Below are positions 44,547-53,551 of a DNA stretch of 64,000 bases, piece by piece (position 1 is the stretch's first letter; each line of letters opens with the position of its first letter). The stretch covers positions 310,001-374,000 of the forward strand of contig NZ_FRCN01000002.1 of assembly GCF_900142925.1 (NCBI RefSeq), read 5' to 3'. Made by a program: the position numbers and the translations under genes. The stretch comes from Chitinophaga sp. CF418 (lineage in GTDB: Bacteria; Bacteroidota; Bacteroidia; Chitinophagales; Chitinophagaceae). The notes under the pieces were generated by a model. The model did no database searches. It was not told where the DNA came from and saw only the letters and a list, made by a program, of their open reading frames with translations.

Positions 44547-47432
44547 TTAACCTCCTCGCATGAATCCCGGATTGCCCATCCGCATTCCTGGAGGACCCAT
44601 TCTGCGGCGGTCGCCGTTGTTATTGTTACTACCTGCAAATTTGTTGATGAAGTAGGTGAAGCTGATCATGAAATACCTTTGCAGTACCATGTTTGTCACG
44701 TCTTCAATATAGTTTTCACCTGTATTACGTCCTACGCTTACATTCTGATGCAGGAGGTCATAACCGCTCAGTTTTATCAGTCCTCTTTTATCCTTGAACA
44801 CGCTTTTTGAAACGAATGCGTTCAGCATCGTCACATCAACGTTGTAACCCGCTGCCCTGCCCGCATTCAGCGTATAGGTAATGTCACTTCCGATGATGAA
44901 ACCATGTGGAAGATTGACATTATAATCAAATGAAAATGCGTAGTTGAAATAGTCTGTGTTATTTATTGGCTGAATGTCATACCGTGCACCACTATAGTTT
45001 ACACTGGCGCCGGCGGAGATATCAAACAGCTCCTTATATGTATAATTGAAGTTGAGTCCCTGTGTGATACCAAAGTTCCTGGTATAGTTTCTCAGGAGCT
45101 TTGAAAAGCCTGTTTCAGTGCCCGTAAAACTTACATCCCGACTGTAGTTCAGATTGGTGTTCAGGTTTACAGAGGTCTTCAGTTTTTTGATGGGAATGGT
45201 ATTTACTGCAAAGGCACTGAGATTGTATGCACCATTGGAGTTGACGGGTTTCGTATACTGCTTGCCTGAAGTATCGACACGGTTCGCATTCACGATCTTA
45301 TTGGTTGTGAAGCTGGCATTCACATTAGTAAAGAAGCCACGGAACGTACTGTTGTTAAATACGTTGTAGCCCATGTTGATACTATGTGAAAAGGAGGGCT
45401 TCAGGTCAGGATTACCCTGCTGAACATACAATGAACTGGTCAGGTCTGGCAGTGGCTGTAACTGCGTAACTGTTGGCTGTGTTGTGCTGCCATTATAACG
45501 GAAGCGCAGCCGTTTACCTCTCTGAAAATTGTAGTTGAATGATGCTGAAGGATAGAAGTTGACAGTACGTTGATCAATTTGTGTTTTCCTGCTTACGTTG
45601 TCATTCAGCAGGCTGCTGAACTGCACATTCAATCCAAACGTATAATCATACTTCAATTTTTGCGTACGGATGTCTATGCCCGCCTGTTGCGTTGTAAATG
45701 TATTCTCGAATATGTTGGTCAGACTATCATTCAGTTTATCGTATTTGCCACTGTCGCCATCAACATCATAAGTGAGGTTCCTGGAATCGCTATAGCTATT
45801 ATTCCACGCATAGGATAATTCCAGGAAGCGGTCTTTCATAAGCGGCTCGGTGTAAGTCAGTCTTACTCCCATATTGCGGCCCATATTATTCGCATTGGTC
45901 ATCCTGTCGTAACCGGTGCTGAAAGAATCAGTAGCAGTTGTAGCCAGGTGCATATCTGTAGTTTTGAAGAAATTCTGCCTGTCGGTCGTATTGTAACCAA
46001 AGCTGAAATTAGCGCTGAGGGTACGGCCGATCTTATTGAATTTCTTTCTGAACAGCGCGGTAGTAGAGAAGTTGGGAGAAGTTGCATGACTGCGGTTCCT
46101 GGACTCTCCATCTATCGTTTGTACCTTATTCTCATCCAGTGATTGATATTGATTGAGCGAATTGGTAGAACCGTCTGAATAGCTGAAACTGGGGGTAACG
46201 ATCAATGAATGCATAGAGTCTATCTGGTATTCAACCCGCATATTCAGCCGGTGATTGTTATTGTCGGTAAGGGAACCAGACTGCTGGTTATAATAGTAGG
46301 TGGTATCGGTCAGAAAGGTCTGTTTGTTACTATGCCTGTTTGTTTCTGTCCGCGTATCGTTGATAAAGTAGCTGCCATTTATTTTCAGCTTTGAGCCGAA
46401 GTCCTGGTTGTAGTTAAACCCGGCATTCCAGTTACGGGTAATGCCTGTGGCATTGTTCCCGCCAAGGCTACTGATGGTGGATTGTGCCGCGCCGCGTCCG
46501 CCTCCGCCGGCACGGCCACCACCACCTCCTCCACTGCCTCCTCCTCCACTGCTATTGCCGTTGAAGTTGAAGACGTCGTTGAAGGTATAACCAAGATTAT
46601 TCACATTATTGCCACTTCCCAGGAAGGATAGCTGCTTGTTGTCGCGGAAACTGTTCAGGCTTGCATTTACAGCAAAGCGGTCATTATCCCCATAACCTGC
46701 AGAAGCTCTTCCGAAGAAGCCTTTTTTCTTGTCTTTTTTGATCGTGATGTTGATCGCTTTTTCCGTATTGCCATCATCAATGCCGGTGAACTGTGCCTGG
46801 TCAGACTTACGGTCTATCAGCTGGATCTTGTCGATGATATCTGCCGGCAGGTTCTTGGTGGCTAGTTTAGGATCATCACTAAAAAACGGTTTACCATCTA
46901 CCAATACCCTTTTCACGGTTTCGCCCTGTGCTGTGATTACCCCGTCCTTATCTACTGATACACCCGGTAGCTTCTTTAACAGATCTTCCACTACTGCATT
47001 TTCTCTTGTCTTAAAAGAACCCGCGTTGAACTCCAGTGTATCCAGCTTTACCACGATGGGCGGTACTTCCTGGATGATCTCCACTTCATTCAACAGCAGG
47101 CCCTTGCCTTTGAGATGTATGGTTCCCATATCCGATACAGGCTGGGTTGCGGAAATCGTGACGCTTTTAAAAACCGGTTGGTAACCTAGGAAAGTGATGT
47201 ATACTCTATAGTTGCCCAGGGCAATACCGGTGAAAGAGAAGGCCCCATTTTTATCTGTAAAGGCGGTAGCCGCCAGGGAAGAATCCCTGCCATTCAGCAG
47301 GGCTACGGTTGCATCCGGTAAAGGATGTGTTGCAGAAGAGTCGGTCAGTAATCCTCTTATCTGCCCCTGCTGCGCTTGTGTGGAAAGCGCAAACAGGAAC
47401 AGTAAAGTGGCAATAAGGGTAATTCTTTTCAT
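44547..47432 (-). CDS. TonB-receptor-like outer-membrane beta-barrel with carboxypeptidase-regulatory domain
   Basis: A 961-aa exported protein. The ATG at 47432 opens the signal MKRITLIATLLFLFALSTQAQ; the longer frame from 47465 is rejected. Residues about 24-110 are a carboxypeptidase-regulatory-like domain (GQIRGLLTDSSATHPLPDA), then a plug-like domain (VEDLLKKLPGVSVDKDGVIT) and a C-terminal barrel of the outer-membrane beta-barrel-3 type. A low-complexity Gly/Ser insert lies at about 310-335, and the C-terminus is Met/Gly/Pro-rich (DRRRMGPPGMRMGNPG). It has no TonB box that I can point to. It follows the GLPGLI gene 46 nt after its stop. Confidence 0.9.
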   Translation of the reverse strand: MKRITLIATLLFLFALSTQAQQGQIRGLLTDSSATHPLPDATVALLNGRDSSLAATAFTDKNGAFSFTGIALGNYRVYITFLGYQPVFKSVTISATQPVSDMGTIHLKGKGLLLNEVEIIQEVPPIVVKLDTLEFNAGSFKTRENAVVEDLLKKLPGVSVDKDGVITAQGETVKRVLVDGKPFFSDDPKLATKNLPADIIDKIQLIDRKSDQAQFTGIDDGNTEKAINITIKKDKKKGFFGRASAGYGDNDRFAVNASLNSFRDNKQLSFLGSGNNVNNLGYTFNDVFNFNGNSSGGGGSGGGGGGRAGGGGRGAAQSTISSLGGNNATGITRNWNAGFNYNQDFGSKLKINGSYFINDTRTETNRHSNKQTFLTDTTYYYNQQSGSLTDNNNHRLNMRVEYQIDSMHSLIVTPSFSYSDGSTNSLNQYQSLDENKVQTIDGESRNRSHATSPNFSTTALFRKKFNKIGRTLSANFSFGYNTTDRQNFFKTTDMHLATTATDSFSTGYDRMTNANNMGRNMGVRLTYTEPLMKDRFLELSYAWNNSYSDSRNLTYDVDGDSGKYDKLNDSLTNIFENTFTTQQAGIDIRTQKLKYDYTFGLNVQFSSLLNDNVSRKTQIDQRTVNFYPSASFNYNFQRGKRLRFRYNGSTTQPTVTQLQPLPDLTSSLYVQQGNPDLKPSFSHSINMGYNVFNNSTFRGFFTNVNASFTTNKIVNANRVDTSGKQYTKPVNSNGAYNLSAFAVNTIPIKKLKTSVNLNTNLNYSRDVSFTGTETGFSKLLRNYTRNFGITQGLNFNYTYKELFDISAGASVNYSGARYDIQPINNTDYFNYAFSFDYNVNLPHGFIIGSDITYTLNAGRAAGYNVDVTMLNAFVSKSVFKDKRGLIKLSGYDLLHQNVSVGRNTGENYIEDVTNMVLQRYFMISFTYFINKFAGSNNNNGDRRRMGPPGMRMGNPGFMRGG

Positions 47433-47478
47433 GAAAAGGGAATTGGTAAGGAGGAAACGATGCAAATTAGTGTCTTAT

Positions 47479-48252
47479 TTAATTCCCGTTTTGCCGCTCA
47501 CGGAATTTCTGCATCGCTTCACGGCGCATGTCACGCAACTGATCTTCAGTTACTTTTTCTGCATTTGCCGGTAATGAAACATTTGTTGTTACTGGTTTAA
47601 AGTCCACCTTGGTAGCAGTAAAGGAACGTCTGTTGCTTTCTGCGGAAAGCACTACGCCATTACCGTCCGGCAACAGGCCATTGATGGGGCTGTAGCTGAA
47701 AGGCAGGTCCTGAGTATACCATACGGTGTACTCTTCATTACGCACAGTAACAGTTGCTTTTTTACAACTGTAACCGGCGATCTTCTTAGTCTTATCAGCC
47801 AGTTTAGCGTCCTTGGCAGGAGTGTATGCTTCTTCTGCATAGTAAGTCTTAGTGCTATCTTCAGGTTTTGAGAAGACCTGCAGGTATTTCTTTCCGCTAA
47901 GGTCTACATACCCGCCGCCGAAGTTACCACGCATACCACCGAAACGGCCACCGCGGCCACCACCACCATTGCCTCCGCCACCGGGTGCGCCATCCGGACG
48001 TCCGCCGCCAAAGCCACGACCGCCAAAATCAGGACGATCCGTCTCCAGCTTGCCTTTACCACCAGTGAAGTAGAAGTGCTGATTGAAGGTAATTACCTGC
48101 TCTTCTCCGTCACCTTCATTGCCATCACGTTGAGGCATCTTTGCATTTATTTCATAGTCTATCACGCCGGTATTCTTATCCTGCGCAAAGGCCGTCATAC
48201 CGGTGAAGGTAACCAATGCGACACTGAGGAGTGTTTTTGAAAAGTTCTTCAT
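47479..48252 (-). CDS. GLPGLI-family secreted protein with Gly-rich insert
   Basis: A 257-aa protein with a signal peptide (MKNFSKTLLSVALVTFTGMTAFAQ). The GLPGLI domain shows GYSCKKATV (near 163-171), WYTQDLP (about 182-188) and INGLLPDGNGVVL. A Gly/Arg-rich insert (about 75-115) separates the first strands (YFTGGKGKLETD) from the rest. The last 35 residues are a charged helix (RDMRREAMQKFRERQ). GLPGLI proteins are usually encoded next to outer-membrane barrels, as here, and may be periplasmic partners of them. Divergent from the histidine kinase gene. Confidence 0.88.
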   Translation of the reverse strand: MKNFSKTLLSVALVTFTGMTAFAQDKNTGVIDYEINAKMPQRDGNEGDGEEQVITFNQHFYFTGGKGKLETDRPDFGGRGFGGGRPDGAPGGGGNGGGGRGGRFGGMRGNFGGGYVDLSGKKYLQVFSKPEDSTKTYYAEEAYTPAKDAKLADKTKKIAGYSCKKATVTVRNEEYTVWYTQDLPFSYSPINGLLPDGNGVVLSAESNRRSFTATKVDFKPVTTNVSLPANAEKVTEDQLRDMRREAMQKFRERQNGN

Positions 48253-48368
48253 ATGCTCTGATTTTTTTCTGATACAAAAGTCATTATTCGGTTTTCATTT
48301 GTTGGTTAAATAGCTTTATTTACTGTTAATTATTGTTAAGGGCATAAGGCGGGTACGTAAGGAACCAA

Positions 48369-48376
48369 TAGCTTTG
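48369..48376 (+). promoter_or_regulatory. -7 box of the histidine kinase gene
   Basis: TAGCTTTG fits TAnnTTTG exactly, 51 nt before the ATG at 48428, in the divergent interval shared with the GLPGLI gene. Confidence 0.45.
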
Positions 48377-48427
48377 TACCATACCCCGTTAGCGGGAGCG
48401 TACTTAACAGCGAAAAATCGGCAATTT

Positions 48428-49846
48428 ATGCGTCAGCGGATCCGCAACATTCTGATACTAATGTGTGTATGTATACTTGGCATCTATTTCTTCCAGGGAT
48501 ACTGGCTGTACAACTCCTACCATATACAACTCGATCAGTTTAATAAAGACATCAATGAGTCTTTACGGACGGCTGTTTTTAACAAGCAGTTTGCTGATGT
48601 ACGCCGCTACTTCCGCAACTATGGAAGAGACCGGGATTCCTTCAGAATATCCCGCAATATGTTTCCACCGGGTGATATGCCCAGAGGGCATGACGGGCCT
48701 GAGATGCGTGAAGAGATGTTAACAGATACGGTTAAACGCAAAAGGGAACTTCGCTCCAACAACGAGTATGCAGACACATTGGCCAGGCAGATCTCTGATC
48801 TCATTCTGTTGAATAACCTGACCAGCGATAGTGTGAAACTGGTCAAACTGGACTCTGTGTTTACTGCCGAATTACATTCCCGTCAGATCCTGACCCCATA
48901 TGAGCTGGATACTTTTCATATCAGTTTCAACGGGTACAACCGTGAGAGTTTCAGGGACAGTCTGAGAAAGCGACCGCCATTAAAAACGTCCAAAATACCT
49001 TTTAACCCGGCCAGTAATCTCTTTGTACAGGCTAAGTTTGAGTCGCCGTTGCAATACATCCTGGCCAAAATGATGTGGACACTGGCGGGTTCATTGTTGT
49101 TGCTGGTACTGACCACGATCTGTTTCATGTATATGCTTCGTACTATCCTGAAACAGAAGCGGCTTTCTGAAGTCAAGAACGACTTTATCAATAACATGAC
49201 GCATGAGCTGAAAACGCCTATTGCTACTGTATATGCGGCGGTGGAAGCCATGCAGAACTTCAATGCCCTGAATGATCAGCGGAAAACGCAGACCTATCTC
49301 GACATTTCCAAGCAGGAGCTGCAAAGACTGTCTGACCTGGTGGAAAAAGTGCTGCATATTGCTGCAGAAGAAAGAGAAGAGATCGAATTGTTTAGGGAGG
49401 ATACCGATATTGGTGAGGTGATGGATAGCATCATTACAAATCATCAGCTGAAAGCCGGCCGCCCTGTACAGTTCCGCTACGATAATCTGTTGGGAGAACA
49501 GTCGGTGGACGTGGATAAAACCCACCTTTCCAATGCGATCAGCAACCTCGTAGACAATGCCATCAAGTATTCCGGAGATCATCCGTCCGTATACATCAAA
49601 AGCATGCTGGAAGGCGGAAAACTGGTTATCCGTGTAAAGGATAATGGGATCGGGATACCGAAAGTATACCAGGAAAACATCTTTGATACTTTTTTCAGGG
49701 TACCTACCGGCAACCTGCATAATGTAAAGGGATTCGGACTGGGGCTCAGTTATGTAAAAAAGATCGTGGCGCTACACGGAGGGACGATCAAAGTACATAG
49801 TGAACCGGAAAAAGGAAGTGAATTTATCATACAAATACCAGTTTAA
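48428..49846 (+). CDS. Sensor histidine kinase
   Basis: A 472-aa membrane kinase. The ATG at 48428 is preferred because it opens the first membrane span (RNILILMCVCILGIYFF, about 5-24). A periplasmic sensor of about 180 residues (26-210) includes MFPPGDMPRGHDGPEMREEM, rich in Met, Pro and His. The second span is about 215-240. The H-box is NNMTHELKTPIATVYAAV, with the phospho-His in HELKTP. The N box NLVDNAIKYSG, G1 DNGIGIP and G2 GFGLGLSYVKK are complete, so it should be active. It pairs with the regulator 11 nt downstream. Confidence 0.92.
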   Translation: MRQRIRNILILMCVCILGIYFFQGYWLYNSYHIQLDQFNKDINESLRTAVFNKQFADVRRYFRNYGRDRDSFRISRNMFPPGDMPRGHDGPEMREEMLTDTVKRKRELRSNNEYADTLARQISDLILLNNLTSDSVKLVKLDSVFTAELHSRQILTPYELDTFHISFNGYNRESFRDSLRKRPPLKTSKIPFNPASNLFVQAKFESPLQYILAKMMWTLAGSLLLLVLTTICFMYMLRTILKQKRLSEVKNDFINNMTHELKTPIATVYAAVEAMQNFNALNDQRKTQTYLDISKQELQRLSDLVEKVLHIAAEEREEIELFREDTDIGEVMDSIITNHQLKAGRPVQFRYDNLLGEQSVDVDKTHLSNAISNLVDNAIKYSGDHPSVYIKSMLEGGKLVIRVKDNGIGIPKVYQENIFDTFFRVPTGNLHNVKGFGLGLSYVKKIVALHGGTIKVHSEPEKGSEFIIQIPV

Positions 49847-49857
49847 CAACTGCAACT

Positions 49858-50547
49858 ATGTCAAAAGTATTACTGATAGAAGATGAATGGCAGCTGGGAC
49901 AGATCGTGAAAGACAGCCTGGAAATGAGAGGCTTTGAAATGCTCTATGCCGCCGACGGCAAAGAGGGGCTTCGTTTATACCAGGAGCATAAACCGGATGT
50001 AGTCGTGCTGGATATTATGATGCCTAATATGGACGGTTTTACGGTTACGACAGAGATCAGGCGGCAGGATAATACCACGCCTATCATCTTCCTGACGGCA
50101 AAATCCCAGACCACAGATGTTGTAAAAGGATTTGAACTGGGTGGAAACGACTACCTGAAAAAACCCTTCAGCATGGATGAGCTGATAGTGCGTATAAAGG
50201 CCCTGCTGCACCGATTTAAGGAGGCGCCGGAAGCTACCTCCAGCGCTGGCGCCGATGTGATACAGATAGGCCAGTATATGTTCAATTATACGAAACAGAC
50301 CCTTACCCGGAACAATAACACAGAGTTCCTCTCCCACCGGGAAGCAGAAATACTGCGGCGGCTGTCGGAAAACCTGAACCAGGTAATGGAAAGAAAGACG
50401 GTATTGCTTGACCTGTGGGGGGATGACAGCTTCTTCAATGCCCGCAGTATGGACGTGTTTATCACCAAGTTAAGAAGGTATCTGAAGGATGATCCGCGGG
50501 TACAGATCGTGAATATAAGGGGGGTAGGGTATAAACTGATCTTTTAA
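49858..50547 (+). CDS. OmpR-family response regulator
   Basis: A 229-aa two-domain regulator. The receiver domain (1-120) has the phospho-acceptor Asp in VLDIMMPNMDGF (Asp51), Thr in FLTAKS (about 80), and Lys in YLKKPF (about 101). The C-terminal winged-helix domain (about 135-228) ends in FITKLRRYLKDD then VNIRGVGYKLIF, typical of OmpR/PhoB. It forms one unit with the kinase. Its likely targets are the neighbouring GLPGLI and barrel genes, but no binding sites could be identified. Confidence 0.94.
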   Translation: MSKVLLIEDEWQLGQIVKDSLEMRGFEMLYAADGKEGLRLYQEHKPDVVVLDIMMPNMDGFTVTTEIRRQDNTTPIIFLTAKSQTTDVVKGFELGGNDYLKKPFSMDELIVRIKALLHRFKEAPEATSSAGADVIQIGQYMFNYTKQTLTRNNNTEFLSHREAEILRRLSENLNQVMERKTVLLDLWGDDSFFNARSMDVFITKLRRYLKDDPRVQIVNIRGVGYKLIF

Positions 50548-50548
50548 T

Positions 50549-50556
50549 TATCTTTG
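50549..50556 (+). promoter_or_regulatory. -7 box immediately before pheS
   Basis: TATCTTTG matches TAnnTTTG exactly and ends 5 nt before the pheS ATG at 50562. It overlaps the end of the regulator gene by none and begins 2 nt after its stop. Confidence 0.5.
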
Positions 50557-50561
50557 TCCCT

Positions 50562-51590
50562 ATGGACCAGATAGAACAGCAAATAGCTGCCTACAAACAG
50601 GAAATAACAGCATTCGAGCCCGCCACGGCTGCGGATCTTGAACAATACCGCATTAAATTCCTCGGAACAAAAGGAATCGTGAAAGCTATGTTTGGCGAAA
50701 TGAAACAGGTGCCAAATGAGCGTAAAAAAGAGTTTGGACAGGTACTGAACGGCTTTAAACAGCTGGCGGAAGAAAGGTATGCTCAGTTTGAGCACCTGAA
50801 AGACGGCGTCGCTGCAACAAGCACCGATGCAGACCTGACACTGCCGGCAGAACCACACCGGCTGGGTACCCGCCATCCTATAAGCGTTGTCAGAAATAAG
50901 ATCATCAGCATATTTGAACGTCTGGGTTTTGCCATAGCGGAGGGACCGGAAATAGAAGACGACTGGCACAACTTTACAGCATTGAACCTGCCGGAAAATC
51001 ACCCTGCACGTGATATGCAGGATACCTTCTACATCAGCAAAAATCCGGACTGGCTGCTGCGTACCCACACCTCATCCGTACAGGTAAGGGCGATGGAAGC
51101 AGGTAAGCTGCCTATCCGTATTATCTGTCCGGGCCGTGTGTATCGTAATGAAACCATCTCCGCCAGAGCGCACTGTTTCTTCCACCAGGTGGAGGGGCTG
51201 TACATTGATGAGAATGTATCATTTGCTGATCTGAAACAGACATTGTACCACTTTGTGAAGGAGCTGTTCGACGAAAATACCCGTATCCGTTTCCGTCCTT
51301 CCTACTTCCCTTTCACTGAGCCAAGCGCTGAGATGGATATATCCTGCCAGATCTGTGGCGGTTCAGGATGTAATGTATGTAAACATACCGGTTGGGTAGA
51401 GATCCTGGGTTGTGGTATGGTGCATCCTAAAGTGCTGGAGAATTGTGGTATCGATCCTGAGAAATATACCGGTTTCGCTTTCGGGATGGGTATAGAACGT
51501 ATTACCATGCTGAATTACCAGATCAAAGACCTTAGACTGTTCTCCGAGAACGATACCCGGTTCCTGGAGCAGTTTGAAGGAGCGCTTTGA
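50562..51590 (+). CDS. pheS: Phenylalanine-tRNA ligase alpha subunit
   Basis: A 342-aa class-II synthetase subunit that charges tRNA-Phe with phenylalanine. The coiled-coil N-terminus is at 1-90. Motif 2 and the active-site region are visible (RTHTSSVQVRAM, RIICPGRVYRNETISARAHCF as RIICPGRVYRNET and ARAHCFFHQVEGL), as is motif 3 (GFAFGMGIERITML). A cysteine-rich insert CQICGGSGCNVCKHTG lies near 265-280. No pheT is in the window, so the two subunits are unlinked here. It has its own -7 box and terminator. Confidence 0.96.
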   Translation: MDQIEQQIAAYKQEITAFEPATAADLEQYRIKFLGTKGIVKAMFGEMKQVPNERKKEFGQVLNGFKQLAEERYAQFEHLKDGVAATSTDADLTLPAEPHRLGTRHPISVVRNKIISIFERLGFAIAEGPEIEDDWHNFTALNLPENHPARDMQDTFYISKNPDWLLRTHTSSVQVRAMEAGKLPIRIICPGRVYRNETISARAHCFFHQVEGLYIDENVSFADLKQTLYHFVKELFDENTRIRFRPSYFPFTEPSAEMDISCQICGGSGCNVCKHTGWVEILGCGMVHPKVLENCGIDPEKYTGFAFGMGIERITMLNYQIKDLRLFSENDTRFLEQFEGAL

Positions 51591-51610
51591 CGACTGAAAC
51601 GATATTGTTG

Positions 51611-51662
51611 CAAAGGAGAAAACGTGCGTTTGTAAATCCGCCGTTTTCTCCTTTGTCTTTTT
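51611..51662 (+). terminator. Terminator of pheS
   Basis: A 14-bp perfect stem (CAAAGGAGAAAACG at 51611-51624 with its complement at 51642-51655) is followed by TCTTTTT. The 17-nt loop is longer than usual. Confidence 0.85.
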
Positions 51663-51681
51663 ACCCCGATAAATTCCCCGT

Positions 51682-52542
51682 ATGATCACAGCTGACCAGA
51701 TTAAAACGATTGCTGTATGTGGCGCCGGCACAATGGGCGCCGGTATTGCACAAGTAGCAGCAGCAAGCGGTTTCCGTACTATATTGTTTGATGTACAGGC
51801 AGCAATGCTTGAAAAAGCGCAGCAACAGATCTCGCTGCAGCTGGAGAATGGCGTAAAGAAAGGTAAGATGAGCGCAGCAGAGAAAGACGCCATCCTTGAA
51901 CGGATAACTTTTACCGCTCAGGTGGAAGACTGCCGGGCTGAATTGGTTATAGAAGCAATCGTTGAAAAGCTCGAAATAAAAACCACATTATTTAATCAGC
52001 TGGCCGCCATCAATACACCCACTACCATACTTGCAAGCAATACATCTTCCCTGCCGGTAAGCGGTATTGCGGCTGGAATAGATCATCCGGAGCGGGTGGC
52101 TGGCATGCATTTCTTCAACCCTGCGCCGGTAATGAAGCTGGTGGAGATTGTCAGGGGGAAAGATACTGCGGCGGATGTTGCGGAAGTCTTATACACGCTG
52201 TCACAACGTCTGGGAAAGACGCCTGTAATGGTGCAGGATACCCCCGGATTTATCGTGAACAGGGTGGCCCGGCACTACTACCTTGAAGCCATGCAGATAG
52301 CCGCAGAAGGCGCCGCAACATACAAAAGTATAGACCGCCTGCTGGAAAGCGCAGGATTCCGTATGGGGCCTTTTGCCCTGATGGACCTGATTGGCAACGA
52401 TGTGAACCTGGCCGTGACACGCTCTCTTTATGAGGCTTACAACGGGGCTCCCCGCTTTGCTCCCAGCCCTCTGCAGATAGCAAAGGTGGAGGAAGGCGCA
52501 TTAGGGAAGAAAAGCGGGAAGGGATTTTATAATTATCTTTGA
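51682..52542 (+). CDS. 3-hydroxybutyryl/3-hydroxyacyl-CoA dehydrogenase
   Basis: A 286-aa NAD-dependent enzyme that interconverts 3-hydroxyacyl-CoA and 3-oxoacyl-CoA. The Rossmann motif CGAGTMGAGIAQVAAASG is at about 13-30. ASNTSSLPVSGIA, then the active-site His in GMHFFNPAPVMKLVEIV, and DTPGFIVNRVARHYYLEAM are all present. The C-terminal domain (about 190-286) has GFRMGPFALMDLIGNDVN. A single-domain size fits Hbd/PaaH rather than the multifunctional FadJ. It ends 19 nt before the SDR gene. Confidence 0.94.
   Translation: MITADQIKTIAVCGAGTMGAGIAQVAAASGFRTILFDVQAAMLEKAQQQISLQLENGVKKGKMSAAEKDAILERITFTAQVEDCRAELVIEAIVEKLEIKTTLFNQLAAINTPTTILASNTSSLPVSGIAAGIDHPERVAGMHFFNPAPVMKLVEIVRGKDTAADVAEVLYTLSQRLGKTPVMVQDTPGFIVNRVARHYYLEAMQIAAEGAATYKSIDRLLESAGFRMGPFALMDLIGNDVNLAVTRSLYEAYNGAPRFAPSPLQIAKVEEGALGKKSGKGFYNYL
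52534..52541 (+). promoter_or_regulatory. -7 box before the SDR gene
   Basis: TATCTTTG matches TAnnTTTG and lies 20 nt before the ATG at 52562, within the end of the upstream gene. Confidence 0.35.
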
Positions 52543-52561
52543 CGCAAACGGGACTTATTTC

Positions 52562-53548
52562 ATGAATTTAGTTACGGGTGGCACAGGTTTTTTAGGCAGT
52601 CATTTATTACGTAAACTGGTGAATGTCGGACAGCCGGTACGGGCATTGTACCGTGCAGCAATTCCTCCGCAGGTAGAAGATATTCGGCACAAAATAGAAT
52701 GGATACAGGGCGATGTACTGGATGTCTGCGCCCTGGAAGATGCTATGCAAGGGGTAGATAAAGTCTATCACTGTGCAGGAGTGGTGTCTTTCCGTCCCGG
52801 TGAGCAGGAACGGATGATGAAAGTGAATGTGGAAGGGACTGCCAATGTGGTGAACCTGTGTATCGACGCTGGCGTCAGAAAGCTGGTACATGTTAGTTCC
52901 ACCGCAGCACTGGGCAGGGCAAGAGTAGATGGCATACTTGATGAATCCAGTGAATGGCGGGAAGGCAGTAACAATTCCAGGTATAGCGTGAGTAAACACC
53001 TGGGAGAGATGGAAGTCTGGAGAGGAATGGCAGAAGGACTGGATGTTGCCATTGTTAACCCGGGTATTATACTGGGCGCAGGTTATTGGGATGACGGTTC
53101 CGGTATGCTGATAAAAAACGCCTGGAAAGAGTTTCCGTATTATACAGAAGGAGTCAACGGCTTTACTGATGTACGCGATGTGGCGGAAGTCATGTTCAGG
53201 CTGATGGAAAGCGATATAGAAGGGGAACGTTTCGTGCTGACAACTGATAACTGGAAGTACTATGACCTGTTTAAGGAAATGGCACAGCAGCTGGGGAAAA
53301 AGCCGCCTCATAAAGCAGTAAAACCCTGGATGGCGGAAATAGTATGGAGAGTGGAGGCCTTAAAAAGCAAGCTATCCGGTAAAAAGGCACTGCTGACAAA
53401 AGAAACGGCCCGGACTGCACAAATGAAGGTCTACTATAGCAATGAGAAGATCCTGAAGGCATTGCCGGGATTCTCGTTCACACCATTACAAACATCAATC
53501 GCTGATATGTGCCAGGTCTTCCTGGAGCAGAAGCGCCGGCAGTCATAG
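52562..53548 (+). CDS. NAD-dependent epimerase/dehydratase (extended SDR)
   Basis: A 328-aa extended short-chain dehydrogenase. The cofactor site is VTGGTGFLGSHLLRKL (4-19). The catalytic Tyr/Lys are in RYSVSKHLGEMEVWRG (about 145). The C-terminal part (about 230-328) has a charged helix near 270-300. This fits the atypical NAD-binding SDR group that acts on dihydroflavonol-type or sugar-like ketones; the actual substrate cannot be told from sequence. Neighbour context does not settle it. Confidence 0.83.
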   Translation: MNLVTGGTGFLGSHLLRKLVNVGQPVRALYRAAIPPQVEDIRHKIEWIQGDVLDVCALEDAMQGVDKVYHCAGVVSFRPGEQERMMKVNVEGTANVVNLCIDAGVRKLVHVSSTAALGRARVDGILDESSEWREGSNNSRYSVSKHLGEMEVWRGMAEGLDVAIVNPGIILGAGYWDDGSGMLIKNAWKEFPYYTEGVNGFTDVRDVAEVMFRLMESDIEGERFVLTTDNWKYYDLFKEMAQQLGKKPPHKAVKPWMAEIVWRVEALKSKLSGKKALLTKETARTAQMKVYYSNEKILKALPGFSFTPLQTSIADMCQVFLEQKRRQS

Positions 53549-53551
53549 ATC

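Noticed and set aside
46495..46575. The Gly-rich stretch in the barrel gene as a frameshift or assembly error
   Set aside because: The frame stays open on both sides with intact domain sequence, so it is a real low-complexity insert.
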